Part shown: positions 26,301 through 35,415 of the stretch, piece after piece
Layout of the letters: every line of letters begins with the position of its first letter
Numbering within the stretch: position 1 is the first letter of the stretch
Assembly: GCA_027488865.1 (NCBI GenBank)
Contig: JAIYAU010000025.1
Span: forward strand, 1 to 64,000
Direction of reading: 5' to 3'
DNA length: 64,000 bases
Source: Cytophagaceae bacterium
Lineage (GTDB): Bacteria > Bacteroidota > Bacteroidia > Cytophagales > UBA9547
The notes under the pieces: model-generated
Database searches by the model: none
Seen by the model: the letters and a program-made list of their open reading frames with translations, nothing else
Told to the model about the DNA's origin: nothing
Made by a program: the position numbers and the translations under genes

Positions 26301-27830
26301 ATGGACGTTATTTTAATATATTTTTTAGGTGCCGTTTTAATAAGCATAGCCATGTTTATTAACAAAAACACACTTATAGATCATTTGCTTTATATTCCGT
26401 TTGTGGTATTACAAGTCATGCTCAACTTAAATGCTGCCATTAGTTTAAATAAATATGAAGGAGGTAACCTTGTTCCATTCTTAAACCAAGAACCCTTTCA
26501 AACACTATCAAATTGGCTTTTCATAAATGAATTTGAAGGATATTATTTTAGAACTGATGGTATTGGACTCATTTTTCTCACAGTACTCACGCTTATAAGT
26601 ACCATTACAATTATCCACAGCATTATTTACTCTGTTAAAAAAGGAGATGCCATTCCTGAAATGGAAGTGTATAATGGATCATTAGTTTTACTTATTGCAA
26701 CCATGTCCGGAGTGCTGATTAGCAGACATATAGGTTTGATGTGGGCCTTTTTAGAAGCCACCACTTTGTGTTCTTCCATGCTTATTTACCATAACAGAGA
26801 TAAATCGGCACTTGAAGCGGCTTGGAAATATATATTTGTTTGTTCCATATCAGTATCAATGGCTTTTGTAGGAATTTTATTGTTAGGGATCGCCGCACAA
26901 GACACTGCAGAACTTGACCTAACTGTAGATGCTCTTATCAAAAATGCACCTCTCATGAAGCCCAGCTGGCTTATGATTACATTTCTCTTAGTTCTTACGG
27001 GTTATAGTGCCAAAATGGGCGTTTTACCATTATTCACAGTAGATATAGATGCCAAAGACGTTGCCCCGTCTTCCATTGGTGCACTTTTTTCAGGCGGACT
27101 CATGAATGTAGGTTTTGTGGCCATTTACAGATTTTACGAAATTTTTGCCAACACTTCAATTCATCATTGGATGAACTCCATTTTGGTAATCGTAGGGTTT
27201 GGCTCCATTTTTTTTGCTACAGTTTATATTATAAAAGTAAAAAACTACAAAAGAATGTTTGCCTATTCGAGTGTTGAACACGCAGGCCTCGCATTATTGG
27301 CTTTGGCTTCTGGCGGAATTGGTTATTTTGCTATGATACTTCATCTGATCATGCATTCTTTTACAAAAGCAAGTTTATTTTATCAAATGAGCCAAGTTTA
27401 CCGGGTTTTTCATGCTAAAAGTTATGATAAGGTTGGTGGCTATTTTAGGCTAAATCCTGCTGGAGGTATTATTATGATTTTGGGCCTTTTATGCGTAACA
27501 GCCATGCCTCCATCAGGACTTTTTGTAAGTGAATTAATGATTTTTAAGAGCCTATTTTATAATGGCAATCGCCTTTATTTATACGTGGCACTAGGCACTT
27601 TATTTTTACTTTGTTTTATTTTTTATGCCTTAGGGGCAAATATTTTAAAATTACTCTTTACACCTTTAAGTGAAGAAATGCACTCCTATGAAAAAGTAAG
27701 CCCTTGGGAATCAGCTACTCAATTTCTCCTTTTAGGTTTGGTGTTATATTTTGGCATTCATCCACCTCAAGAAATCACCGATTTTATCATGTACAGTGTT
27801 GAAAAACTTCCTCAATTGCCGACAAAATGA
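26301..27830 (+). CDS. Hydrogenase-4 subunit F-like (NuoN/NuoM-type)
   Basis: A 509-residue antiporter-like subunit with about 14 helices, closest to HyfF. Channel residues are kept: E152 in WAFLEATT and K238 in GYSAKMGVLPL. With the first gene of the operon this gives the complex two ion-translocating modules. Its stop overlaps the next start by four bases (ATGA), which couples membrane and peripheral subunits. Confidence 0.86.
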   Translation: MDVILIYFLGAVLISIAMFINKNTLIDHLLYIPFVVLQVMLNLNAAISLNKYEGGNLVPFLNQEPFQTLSNWLFINEFEGYYFRTDGIGLIFLTVLTLISTITIIHSIIYSVKKGDAIPEMEVYNGSLVLLIATMSGVLISRHIGLMWAFLEATTLCSSMLIYHNRDKSALEAAWKYIFVCSISVSMAFVGILLLGIAAQDTAELDLTVDALIKNAPLMKPSWLMITFLLVLTGYSAKMGVLPLFTVDIDAKDVAPSSIGALFSGGLMNVGFVAIYRFYEIFANTSIHHWMNSILVIVGFGSIFFATVYIIKVKNYKRMFAYSSVEHAGLALLALASGGIGYFAMILHLIMHSFTKASLFYQMSQVYRVFHAKSYDKVGGYFRLNPAGGIIMILGLLCVTAMPPSGLFVSELMIFKSLFYNGNRLYLYVALGTLFLLCFIFYALGANILKLLFTPLSEEMHSYEKVSPWESATQFLLLGLVLYFGIHPPQEITDFIMYSVEKLPQLPTK

Positions 27831-29347
27831 ATTGGATAGAACTACATAATAACGCTTCAGCACCCCTGCATGATATCCCTGTGCTTTCATATGAAAAATT
27901 CTGTGCATATGTAGCCGAGTTTCTTAACCAAAATGACAGTTGTCACTGTGTAAGTTATTACGCATTTCCATATAATAACGGCCTTAAGTTTATAGCTTGT
28001 ATTGCAGATGATAGTGATGGCATCATTTATATATTGTCTCACGAGCAGCCCAAATCAGTTACTAAATTGGCTTCGCTTTCTAAGGATATTTTTGAACTAC
28101 ATATTTTTGAGCGTGAAATCCATGAAAATTTCGGAATAGATTTTATTGGTCACCCTTGGTTAAAACCTGTTAGATACGCACACAATAGAGCTAACCTTGA
28201 AAATGAAATAAAAAATTATCCATTTTTTAAAATAACAGGTGAAGCATTACATCAAGTGGGTGTTGGCCCTATTCATGCAGGGGTAATAGAACCGGGTCAT
28301 TTTAGATTTATCTGTAATGGAGAGAATGTATTACACCTGGAAATACAACTCGGGTATCAACACAAAGGAATTGAAAGATTATTTTTAGAAAAATCTAAAT
28401 TAATTCAAAGAGCTATTTTAGCAGAATCCATTGCTGGCGATACTGTGGTAGGTCATTCATTGGCTTTTGCGCACAATATGGAACAACTTTTAGGTCTCTC
28501 AGAATCTAAACAGCTTGCAATAATACGTTCGATAGCTTTAGAATTGGAACGCATAGCGGTGCACATAGGAGATTTAAGTGCAATGTGTCTGGATGTGGCT
28601 TATCAACTAGGTAGTTCTGTTTTTGGCTCCTTGCGTACCCCAGTAATTAACTATTTTCAATGGTGGTGTGGCAATAGATTTGCAAGAACGCTCATTCGAC
28701 CGGGGTATAATCCATATCCACTTGAAAAAGAGTTAATTGAAAGATTAAAAAAAATGCTGGACGAATTTGAAATCAAATTTGATGAAATATCTAAAAAGAC
28801 GTTTACCCTGCCAAGTGTGTTGTCAAGATTTGAAAAAACAGGCCAAGTAACTGCCCAACAAATGAAACTCATTGGAGCCGTGGGCATACCTGCTAGGATA
28901 ACAGGAATAAGGAGAGATATTCGTACCTCGCATCCTTCCATGTACTATACCGAACTCAAATATCAACCAGTTATAATGGATTCTGGTGACGTTTATGCGC
29001 ACGGAAGACTAAAAAGCCATGAAATAAGCCGCTCTATTTCTTATATAAGACGACTTTTGGGTAAACTGGAAGAACTGGGGAAACAACAAGAACCTGACAG
29101 ACCGAACTACCCACAATTAAAACTAAAAAAGAATTATTTCTCAATAGATTTAGTAGAAGGCTGGCGAGGAGAAATTTGCCATACGGCCATTACTGACCAA
29201 GATGGTAATTTGATGCATTACAAGGTCAAAGATCCTTCAATGCACAACTGGCTAGGCTTGGCCCTTGCAGTAAGAAACAATGAAATATCAGATTTCCCCA
29301 TTTGCAATAAAAGTTTCGATTTGAGTTATTGTGGACATGATTTATAA
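27827..29347 (+). CDS. Hydrogenase-4 large-subunit-like (HyfG/NuoCD), no [NiFe] ligands
   Basis: A 506-residue fusion of a NuoC-like domain (1-125, with HIFEREIHENFGIDFIGHP) and a NuoD/HyfG-like domain (140-506, with VGPIHAGVIEPGHFRF). In true HyfG the active site is held by CGxC near the first motif and DPCxxC at the C-terminus. Here the positions read SIAGDTVVGHS (A203 and T206 in place of Cys, H210 kept) and FDLSYCGHDL at the end (S500 and G503 in place of Cys). No [NiFe] site can form. This matches the energy-converting hydrogenase-related (Ehr) class rather than a hydrogenase. Confidence 0.85.
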   Translation: MNWIELHNNASAPLHDIPVLSYEKFCAYVAEFLNQNDSCHCVSYYAFPYNNGLKFIACIADDSDGIIYILSHEQPKSVTKLASLSKDIFELHIFEREIHENFGIDFIGHPWLKPVRYAHNRANLENEIKNYPFFKITGEALHQVGVGPIHAGVIEPGHFRFICNGENVLHLEIQLGYQHKGIERLFLEKSKLIQRAILAESIAGDTVVGHSLAFAHNMEQLLGLSESKQLAIIRSIALELERIAVHIGDLSAMCLDVAYQLGSSVFGSLRTPVINYFQWWCGNRFARTLIRPGYNPYPLEKELIERLKKMLDEFEIKFDEISKKTFTLPSVLSRFEKTGQVTAQQMKLIGAVGIPARITGIRRDIRTSHPSMYYTELKYQPVIMDSGDVYAHGRLKSHEISRSISYIRRLLGKLEELGKQQEPDRPNYPQLKLKKNYFSIDLVEGWRGEICHTAITDQDGNLMHYKVKDPSMHNWLGLALAVRNNEISDFPICNKSFDLSYCGHDL

Positions 29348-29399
29348 ATTGATTATTAAAATTTTTAGGTTGATTTTGGGCCAAATGAAGTAACACCTT

Positions 29400-30173
29400 A
29401 TGTTCGAGACATTTAATATTCTTAAGCGCAACGGAAGTCAATTTATTCCTGACATCTCAAGCCCCACATTACCACCAATTTTTAGAGGAAGACCCATCAT
29501 TGAGGCCAAGCCTTGTGAAGAAAACTGCCGTGCATGTGAGGAAAACTGTCCAACTGATGCTATCACTAGAGAAAATCAAAATGTTTCGCTAGATCTGGGC
29601 AAATGCGTTTTTTGTGGAGATTGCCAATTATTGTGTCCAACTGACAAAATAAAATTTACAAACGATTATAAAATCGCCACCAATAAAAGAGAAAGTCTTA
29701 TTGTGCACGAAGGTGAAAACCATTCTATCGTTTTTGATCCTGATGATGTAAGAAACGAAATTCACTCCTTTTTTGGACAATCACTTAAGCTAAGACAAGT
29801 ATCGGCCGGTGGTGACAATGCTGATGAAAACGAGTTAAATGCCTGTATAAATGTAAATTTTGATATGGGGAGATTTGGCATTGACTGGGTGGCTTCACCT
29901 CGTCATGCCGATGGCATTGTTATAACTGGGCCTATTACCCAAAACATGGCAGAACCACTACAAATATGTTACGATGCTGTGCCCAATCCAAAAATCATCA
30001 TACTGGCAGGTACACACGCTATAAGTGGGGGGATTTTTGCTTCTAGTAGTGCATTAAATCGTTCATTTTTAGATAAATACAAAATAGATCTTTATGTACC
30101 AGGTTTTCCTCTACATCCATTAACTTTTATCAACGGAATACTAAATTTGATAAAAGCCAAAAGTAAAAGTTAA
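29400..30173 (+). CDS. Fused ferredoxin and NuoB-like small subunit (HyfH-HyfI), proximal cluster lost
   Basis: A 257-residue fusion. The N-terminal part carries two [4Fe-4S] motifs: C39-x3-C43-x2-C46-x3-C50-P (first spacing one residue longer than usual) and C69-x2-C72-x2-C75-x3-C79-P. The C-terminal part (about 112-257) is NuoB/HyfI-like (VASPRHADGIVITGPIT, NPKIIILAG), but the four proximal-cluster cysteines are replaced: GGDNAD (D139, D142), GTHAISGG (H206), PGFP (F236). The normal electron exit to the active site is thus absent while the ferredoxin part is intact. Follows the large subunit by 52 bases. Confidence 0.83.
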   Translation: MFETFNILKRNGSQFIPDISSPTLPPIFRGRPIIEAKPCEENCRACEENCPTDAITRENQNVSLDLGKCVFCGDCQLLCPTDKIKFTNDYKIATNKRESLIVHEGENHSIVFDPDDVRNEIHSFFGQSLKLRQVSAGGDNADENELNACINVNFDMGRFGIDWVASPRHADGIVITGPITQNMAEPLQICYDAVPNPKIIILAGTHAISGGIFASSSALNRSFLDKYKIDLYVPGFPLHPLTFINGILNLIKAKSKS

Positions 30174-30214
30174 ATTTTAGTCCAAATAGAATTGTCCTTT
30201 TGACCCATAGTTTT

Positions 30215-32452
30215 ATGAAACAAGAACCAAATTTAATGCAATTTCACACTCCAAAGGATTGGTTTCAAGGCCTTAAAGATCATTGGCGTTCCGATGCCAT
30301 TTCAGGGTTTTTAGTGTTCTTAATTGCTTTGCCACTTTGTTTAGGGATTTCCACCGCCAGTGGCTTCCCTCCTATTGCAGGTATTTACACAGCCATCATT
30401 GGCGGCATACTAGTAAGTTTTTTTAGTGGTTCTTTTCTAACTATTAAAGGGCCTGCCGCTGGGTTAATAGCTATAGCACTTGGTGCGGTTGAAGATCTTG
30501 GAAGAGGCAATAATTTGGTTGGTTATAAACTAGCCTTGGCCACAATTGTAGTGGCAGGTGTGCTACAAATCTTGTTTGGATTGTTTAAAGCAGGCACTTT
30601 AGCGGGCTTTTTTCCAGCTGCTGCTGTACATGGCCTGTTAGCTTCCATTGGCATTATTATTATTTCAAAACAAATTCATGTGCTTTTTGGAGTAAAACCT
30701 TCTGCAAAGGAGCCTTTGGAATTAATGGCTGAAATTCCACATACTATAGCGCATCTCAATCCATATGTGAGTATAATAGGCTTGCTAAGTTTATTCATTT
30801 TATTTTTATTACCACAATTAAAAAACAAATTTGTAAAACTCATTCCCGGGCCACTTGTCGTATTGTTTATAAGTATACCACTTGGATTAGCATTAAGCCT
30901 CAATCTGGACCATGACTATTTTCTTGGCAATAAATACCACATTAACCCCACGGCTCTTTTGGTCAATTTACCAGACAGCTTTTTAGCTGGTATCACTTTC
31001 CCCGATTTTAGTCAGGTTTTTTCATTCACATCCATTAAGTATATCATTATGTTTGCTTTGATTGGAAGCATTGAATCGCTTTTAAGTAGCAAAGCAGTTG
31101 ACGTCCTTGACCCCTTTAAACGTAAGTCTAACATGAATAAAGATTTATTTGCTGTAGGTATAGGCAACACCATAGCAGGTTTAATAGGAGGATTGCCGAT
31201 GATATCAGAAATTGTGCGATCTTCGGCCAATATTAATAATGGCGGCAAGACTAGATGGGCTAATTTTTTTCATGGCTTTTTCTTACTCACGTTCGTTGTG
31301 GCTGCAGCAGCAGTAATTAAGCTTATTCCTAATGCAGCCTTGGCAGCTATGCTGATTTTTACAGGATATAGACTTTCTTCTCCGAAAGAATTTATCAAAA
31401 CTTTTAAAATAGGCCCAGACCAATTTTTAATATTTGTTTCCACCATTGTGGTTACCTTGGCTACCGATCTTCTCATTGGAATTGCATTTGGGATTGGAGT
31501 TAAATTTTTACAGCATATTTTCTTTGGAGCCGATATAAAATCGATGTTCAAAATGAACACAAAAATCATAGAAATTGAACCTAATAACTATGAAATTAAA
31601 ATGCCCGACGAAGCTCTTTTCACTAATTTGTTGCAATTTGAAAAGCTTTTTGATAAAATTAATTCTAATGCCAATGTTATTTTGGACTTTTCCGAAACAG
31701 TAATGGTTGATCATACTTTTATGGAAGCACTACACAGCAGAGAAGATGAATTTCATAGGGCGGGTGGAAGTATCAACTACAAAAATATGGATCGACTTAC
31801 CTCCTATTCGGTTCACCCGCTTTCTTCAAGAAAATTATTAAATGATGGTATTTTTTCACCTACTAAAATTGTACTTACACCTAGGCAACAAGAAATACTC
31901 AAATACGCCAACGAAAATTCCTTTGAATTTGATTACCGAAAAACATCAAGTATTCTTAAATTCAGTTTTGCCCCATTTGTAATAGCCAGAAGAGCTAAAT
32001 TCGGGGAAAACATATTGATAGGCCAAGCTCCTTTTGGTAATTTTTTCTTTGCTGATATTTATGTGCAAGAAGGCGCTATGATGACCAAACAAGAGTATAA
32101 AATGACCATTTTATTTATATCAGATATCGAAGCTGTGAGAATACCCGACTTTACATTAGAAAAAGAGGGTGTTTTAGATGCTATTAAAGAATTTGGCGGC
32201 TATAAAGATATTGACTTTGCACAATACCCTTCTTTCTCAGATTACTATTACCTCACAGGTGCGGAGGAACATAAAATTAGGGAATTTTTCAAACCGAGCA
32301 TTATTGACTTGTTAACGAGCGAAAAGTCATATTTCATTGAAACTAACAATAATAGCATGCTCATACATAGAGAAATTGATATCTTAACTTTAGCTCAAAT
32401 GAAAGAAATGTTAACCTTCGCGAAAAAATTGATTGATACTACCGTCAAGTAG
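30215..32452 (+). CDS. SulP family anion transporter with STAS and extra C-terminal domain
   Basis: About 745 residues. Residues 1-440 are a SulP transporter (SDAISGFLVFLIALPLCLGI, SGFPPIAGIYTAII, TIKGPAAGLIAIALGA), which carries sulfate, bicarbonate or similar anions with H+ or Na+. A STAS-like segment follows (about 475-525, NVILDFSETVMVDHTFMEAL). The last 200 residues resemble a DUF3137-type fold (FSDYYYLTGAEEHKIREFF then IIDLLTSEKSYFIETNNNSM). I chose ATG 30215; an in-frame TTG lies at 30200. It begins 41 bases after the hydrogenase-4-like operon on the same strand, so joint expression is likely. Confidence 0.82.
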   Translation: MKQEPNLMQFHTPKDWFQGLKDHWRSDAISGFLVFLIALPLCLGISTASGFPPIAGIYTAIIGGILVSFFSGSFLTIKGPAAGLIAIALGAVEDLGRGNNLVGYKLALATIVVAGVLQILFGLFKAGTLAGFFPAAAVHGLLASIGIIIISKQIHVLFGVKPSAKEPLELMAEIPHTIAHLNPYVSIIGLLSLFILFLLPQLKNKFVKLIPGPLVVLFISIPLGLALSLNLDHDYFLGNKYHINPTALLVNLPDSFLAGITFPDFSQVFSFTSIKYIIMFALIGSIESLLSSKAVDVLDPFKRKSNMNKDLFAVGIGNTIAGLIGGLPMISEIVRSSANINNGGKTRWANFFHGFFLLTFVVAAAAVIKLIPNAALAAMLIFTGYRLSSPKEFIKTFKIGPDQFLIFVSTIVVTLATDLLIGIAFGIGVKFLQHIFFGADIKSMFKMNTKIIEIEPNNYEIKMPDEALFTNLLQFEKLFDKINSNANVILDFSETVMVDHTFMEALHSREDEFHRAGGSINYKNMDRLTSYSVHPLSSRKLLNDGIFSPTKIVLTPRQQEILKYANENSFEFDYRKTSSILKFSFAPFVIARRAKFGENILIGQAPFGNFFFADIYVQEGAMMTKQEYKMTILFISDIEAVRIPDFTLEKEGVLDAIKEFGGYKDIDFAQYPSFSDYYYLTGAEEHKIREFFKPSIIDLLTSEKSYFIETNNNSMLIHREIDILTLAQMKEMLTFAKKLIDTTVK

Positions 32453-32588
32453 TTAGGAAACTCCAAATGGAAATAGACAAATAATCTAAGATTTAATTTA
32501 AAAAATGCAAATAAATACGTAACAAATTTAATGAATGCCTCGTATTAATTGCATGTAATAGTTTTTAAGTTTAAGGTTATTAGAAATA

Positions 32589-32622
32589 AATAAAGGCGGT
32601 GTTTTTGACATTCGCCTTTATT
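32589..32622. terminator. Bidirectional terminator hairpin
   Basis: AATAAAGGCG (32589-32598) pairs perfectly with CGCCTTTATT (32613-32622) around a 14-base loop, between the converging SulP and GH13 genes. T-rich sequence follows on the plus side and A-rich sequence precedes it, so it can serve both directions. Confidence 0.7.
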
Positions 32623-32632
32623 CTTTTATATA

Positions 32633-34267
32633 CTATTCTAGTTTAAGGATTATGTAGTTTTTTATTTCAAAGTTTATTTTTATGAGTTGATTATCAAAAC
32701 TTATACTAATTACGTTCCCACTTATTTCGATTATCTTTTCAAACTTAAATGGGCATTTTATTACAACTTCTTCAGCATCATGAGCCAAATTATAACAATA
32801 GATAAACGAATCTCCTCCTTCTTGCCTTCTGTAAAAACTAATTATACCTCTATACTTTCTTTTTCTTTTAAAGTTTTGTCCATTGACAGATATTAGATTA
32901 ATACCAAAATTTTTCATTTGAGATGTTAAAAAGCCCCTTCTAATATTTATTAATTTCTGAAAACTTTGATACAAAAATGAACTTTCGTCAAATAAATCTT
33001 GATTGTTTTTCGAATTAAACATAGCTTCTCGAACAAATTTATCTCCAAAGCCATGTCCTGCCAGACCTTGTTCGGTACCATAATATAAACATGGAATACC
33101 AGGATAAAATAATAAAAATGCAAAACAAGCAATTAGCTGTTTATCATCAAGTCTGTGAGCAATTCTTTGTTTATAGCTATCCTCAATCTGATCATGATTG
33201 TCCATAAAAGTAACCAAATAGGTAGCCAACTTGCCCCGTTTAATCAGCTGATCATTAACAGAATCCCAACGATTAAGTATTTTATGCGGAAACTCTTCTC
33301 CCTCGAAAATTTTTGGCAAATAATAATGAAGTTGAAAATCCAATGCTGTATCCGGACCTTCTTCGCCTTTATCAAAATAAAGATTCATGGATTGATCAGA
33401 AATTGGTGCCTCGATAAAAATGGGAAAACTATTTTTTCCTAGCGATGCAGCATATCTTTTAACTTCTGCACAAAACCTTGTGACTGTTTCTGGCGAAATA
33501 TGTTTAGCTGTGTCTAGCCTAAAACCGTCAAAATCACATTCTTTTATCCAATAACAATATATTTTTGTAAGTACACTTTGCACAAACTTACCTTGATCAG
33601 ATTGATCCAACTTAAACTTTTTAAGTGTAAAAAAGTCTCCTTCTTGCGTCTCGGGGTAGTTGTCCCAGTTTTGAATACTTCCTTTCCTTTCATAACAATC
33701 AATACTTCGTAACTCAATGGGCAATGGTCTATTTCTCAATTTCCAACCTCCAAACGGATAGGTATTACTAAGCAAATAGGAATATCCCCTATTTTTTTCG
33801 TAGTACCAATTATTACCACTATGGTTAATAACTACATCCAAATAAACCGACATCCCAAGTAGATGAGCACTATTCACAAGTTGTTTTAAATCATTTTTAG
33901 TACCAAATCTTCGATCTACCTTTAAAAAATTTTGGATTGCATAACCATGATAACTTTCAGGATTATTTTCAAAAACAGGACTTATCCAAATAGCCGTAAA
34001 ACCTAAGTTTTTTATATAGTTTAATTTACTTGTAATTCCCTTAATTGTACCACCAAGCGAATTACTTAACTCATATTCAGTTCCATAACCAACCTTTCTT
34101 TCACTATTAATTAAGGAGTTTGCACATTTGCCATCGTGAAATCTATCTACCATTAAAAAATAGATAATCTCATCTTCAAAATTTCGATTTGAATAATATA
34201 CCTTATTGCTATGTACATCAAGGTTTAGGTCATCAATTGATTTTATTTCTTTGCGTTTCTTGGACAT
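32633..34267 (-). CDS. GH13 alpha-amylase family enzyme
   Basis: A 544-residue glycoside hydrolase of family 13. The (beta/alpha)8 barrel regions are visible: YLDVVINHSGNNW (region I), DGFRLDTAKH with the catalytic nucleophile Asp (region II), PIFIEAP with the acid/base Glu (region III) and TFMDNHDQ with the transition-state Asp (region IV). There is no signal peptide, so it acts in the cytoplasm on alpha-1,4-glucans or maltodextrins, or possibly as a transglycosylase. The C-terminal 80 residues form the usual beta domain. No maltose regulator or transporter adjoins it. Confidence 0.85.
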   Translation of the reverse strand: MSKKRKEIKSIDDLNLDVHSNKVYYSNRNFEDEIIYFLMVDRFHDGKCANSLINSERKVGYGTEYELSNSLGGTIKGITSKLNYIKNLGFTAIWISPVFENNPESYHGYAIQNFLKVDRRFGTKNDLKQLVNSAHLLGMSVYLDVVINHSGNNWYYEKNRGYSYLLSNTYPFGGWKLRNRPLPIELRSIDCYERKGSIQNWDNYPETQEGDFFTLKKFKLDQSDQGKFVQSVLTKIYCYWIKECDFDGFRLDTAKHISPETVTRFCAEVKRYAASLGKNSFPIFIEAPISDQSMNLYFDKGEEGPDTALDFQLHYYLPKIFEGEEFPHKILNRWDSVNDQLIKRGKLATYLVTFMDNHDQIEDSYKQRIAHRLDDKQLIACFAFLLFYPGIPCLYYGTEQGLAGHGFGDKFVREAMFNSKNNQDLFDESSFLYQSFQKLINIRRGFLTSQMKNFGINLISVNGQNFKRKRKYRGIISFYRRQEGGDSFIYCYNLAHDAEEVVIKCPFKFEKIIEISGNVISISFDNQLIKINFEIKNYIILKLE

Positions 34268-34390
34268 GTTAAAATCCGAATTAAACCATTAAACTAAAAC
34301 AAGTTAAATTAGTAATCAAATAGTTTATTTTTAAAGGTTTAACTATTATAATTTATATATTCTATTTATATTTGTTTTATTAATACAGCT

Positions 34391-35413
34391 ATGTTATTCA
34401 ATTCAATTCTCAAATGGTCATCTAGATACAAGGAGAAGTTGATATTTGGCCTGTTTATATCGGCTATTTTATCTACTTCACAATTGTCGTTTGCCCAAGT
34501 TTTGGATGTCAAAATCGTTAATACAGCTGGCATTACAACGGATATTGATTGTTATGAGGTAAGTTGGACTGTTGGCGAACCTGTTATCATTGAAAACAGT
34601 TCTATTATATCAGGGCAGCAAGGTTATCTAGCTAGAAGAATATCACCAACCATTAACTCCTCCTCTCTAGATATTTGTGATGGTAAAGAAGTTGTTTTTA
34701 AATCCAATGATTCATTATTTTTTGATAGTTTACAATGGTTTGTAGATGATTACGAAATTATTGGTGCAAATTCAGGCACATATAAACCGGCTATCAATGG
34801 TAAATACAAAATTGCACTATGGAATGACGACAAAAATTGTAAGTATTTTAGTCCTGAATTAGATTTATCGTTTAACGGTACTTTTCAAACACCAAATATT
34901 GTGGCCAGCAACAGCCCTATCGACAGACTTACTACCACTAGTGCTACTCGTTATCAATGGTTTGTAAATAATAAAATTATTGTGGGTGAAACAAATAAAG
35001 ATTATATTGTGAGGTACAACGGAAATTATCATGTAATGGTGGTTTATGCCAATGACTGCAGAGCCTTCTCTAACATCTTTACTGTAAATAACTCAAGTTA
35101 TGTGGATATTTCTAGGGCAAATGCTGTATTTAGTGACACCTCCATTGTAATACTTGATCAAGTTAAGCATTTTATGAATGTTTACCCAAATCCTGTGGAA
35201 GAACAAATAAATTTGTATATTTCATCAGATTTGAAACAATTTACGTTAGAATTGTACAATTTAGAAGGTAAAATAATTAAAGAGGTTTTTTACAAAGAAG
35301 TATATAATGAAAAAGTTATATTAGATGTAAATGACTTGAGCGCAGGACTTTATTATTTAAAAGTTACAAATTCAGGAAAATCAGAATCTATAAAAATATT
35401 TAAAACTAAATAG
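34391..35413 (+). CDS. Secreted protein with T9SS type A sorting domain
   Basis: A 340-residue protein with a signal peptide (hydrophobic 18-36, cleavage near SFAQV). The C-terminal 75 residues are a type A sorting domain of the type IX secretion system: MNVYPNPVEEQINLYIS, then LYNLEGKII and LSAGLYYLKV, ending in a Lys. The middle has two Ig-like beta segments containing paired Trp (WFVDD, WFVNN). It should be exported across the outer membrane and may be surface attached. Three bases after its stop begins a lipoprotein gene. Confidence 0.85.
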   Translation: MLFNSILKWSSRYKEKLIFGLFISAILSTSQLSFAQVLDVKIVNTAGITTDIDCYEVSWTVGEPVIIENSSIISGQQGYLARRISPTINSSSLDICDGKEVVFKSNDSLFFDSLQWFVDDYEIIGANSGTYKPAINGKYKIALWNDDKNCKYFSPELDLSFNGTFQTPNIVASNSPIDRLTTTSATRYQWFVNNKIIVGETNKDYIVRYNGNYHVMVVYANDCRAFSNIFTVNNSSYVDISRANAVFSDTSIVILDQVKHFMNVYPNPVEEQINLYISSDLKQFTLELYNLEGKIIKEVFYKEVYNEKVILDVNDLSAGLYYLKVTNSGKSESIKIFKTK

Positions 35414-35415
35414 AC

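Noticed and set aside
22671-30173. A functional [NiFe] hydrogenase or formate hydrogenlyase
   Set aside because: All four [NiFe] cysteines and the proximal cluster cysteines are replaced, and no maturation (hyp) genes are in the window.
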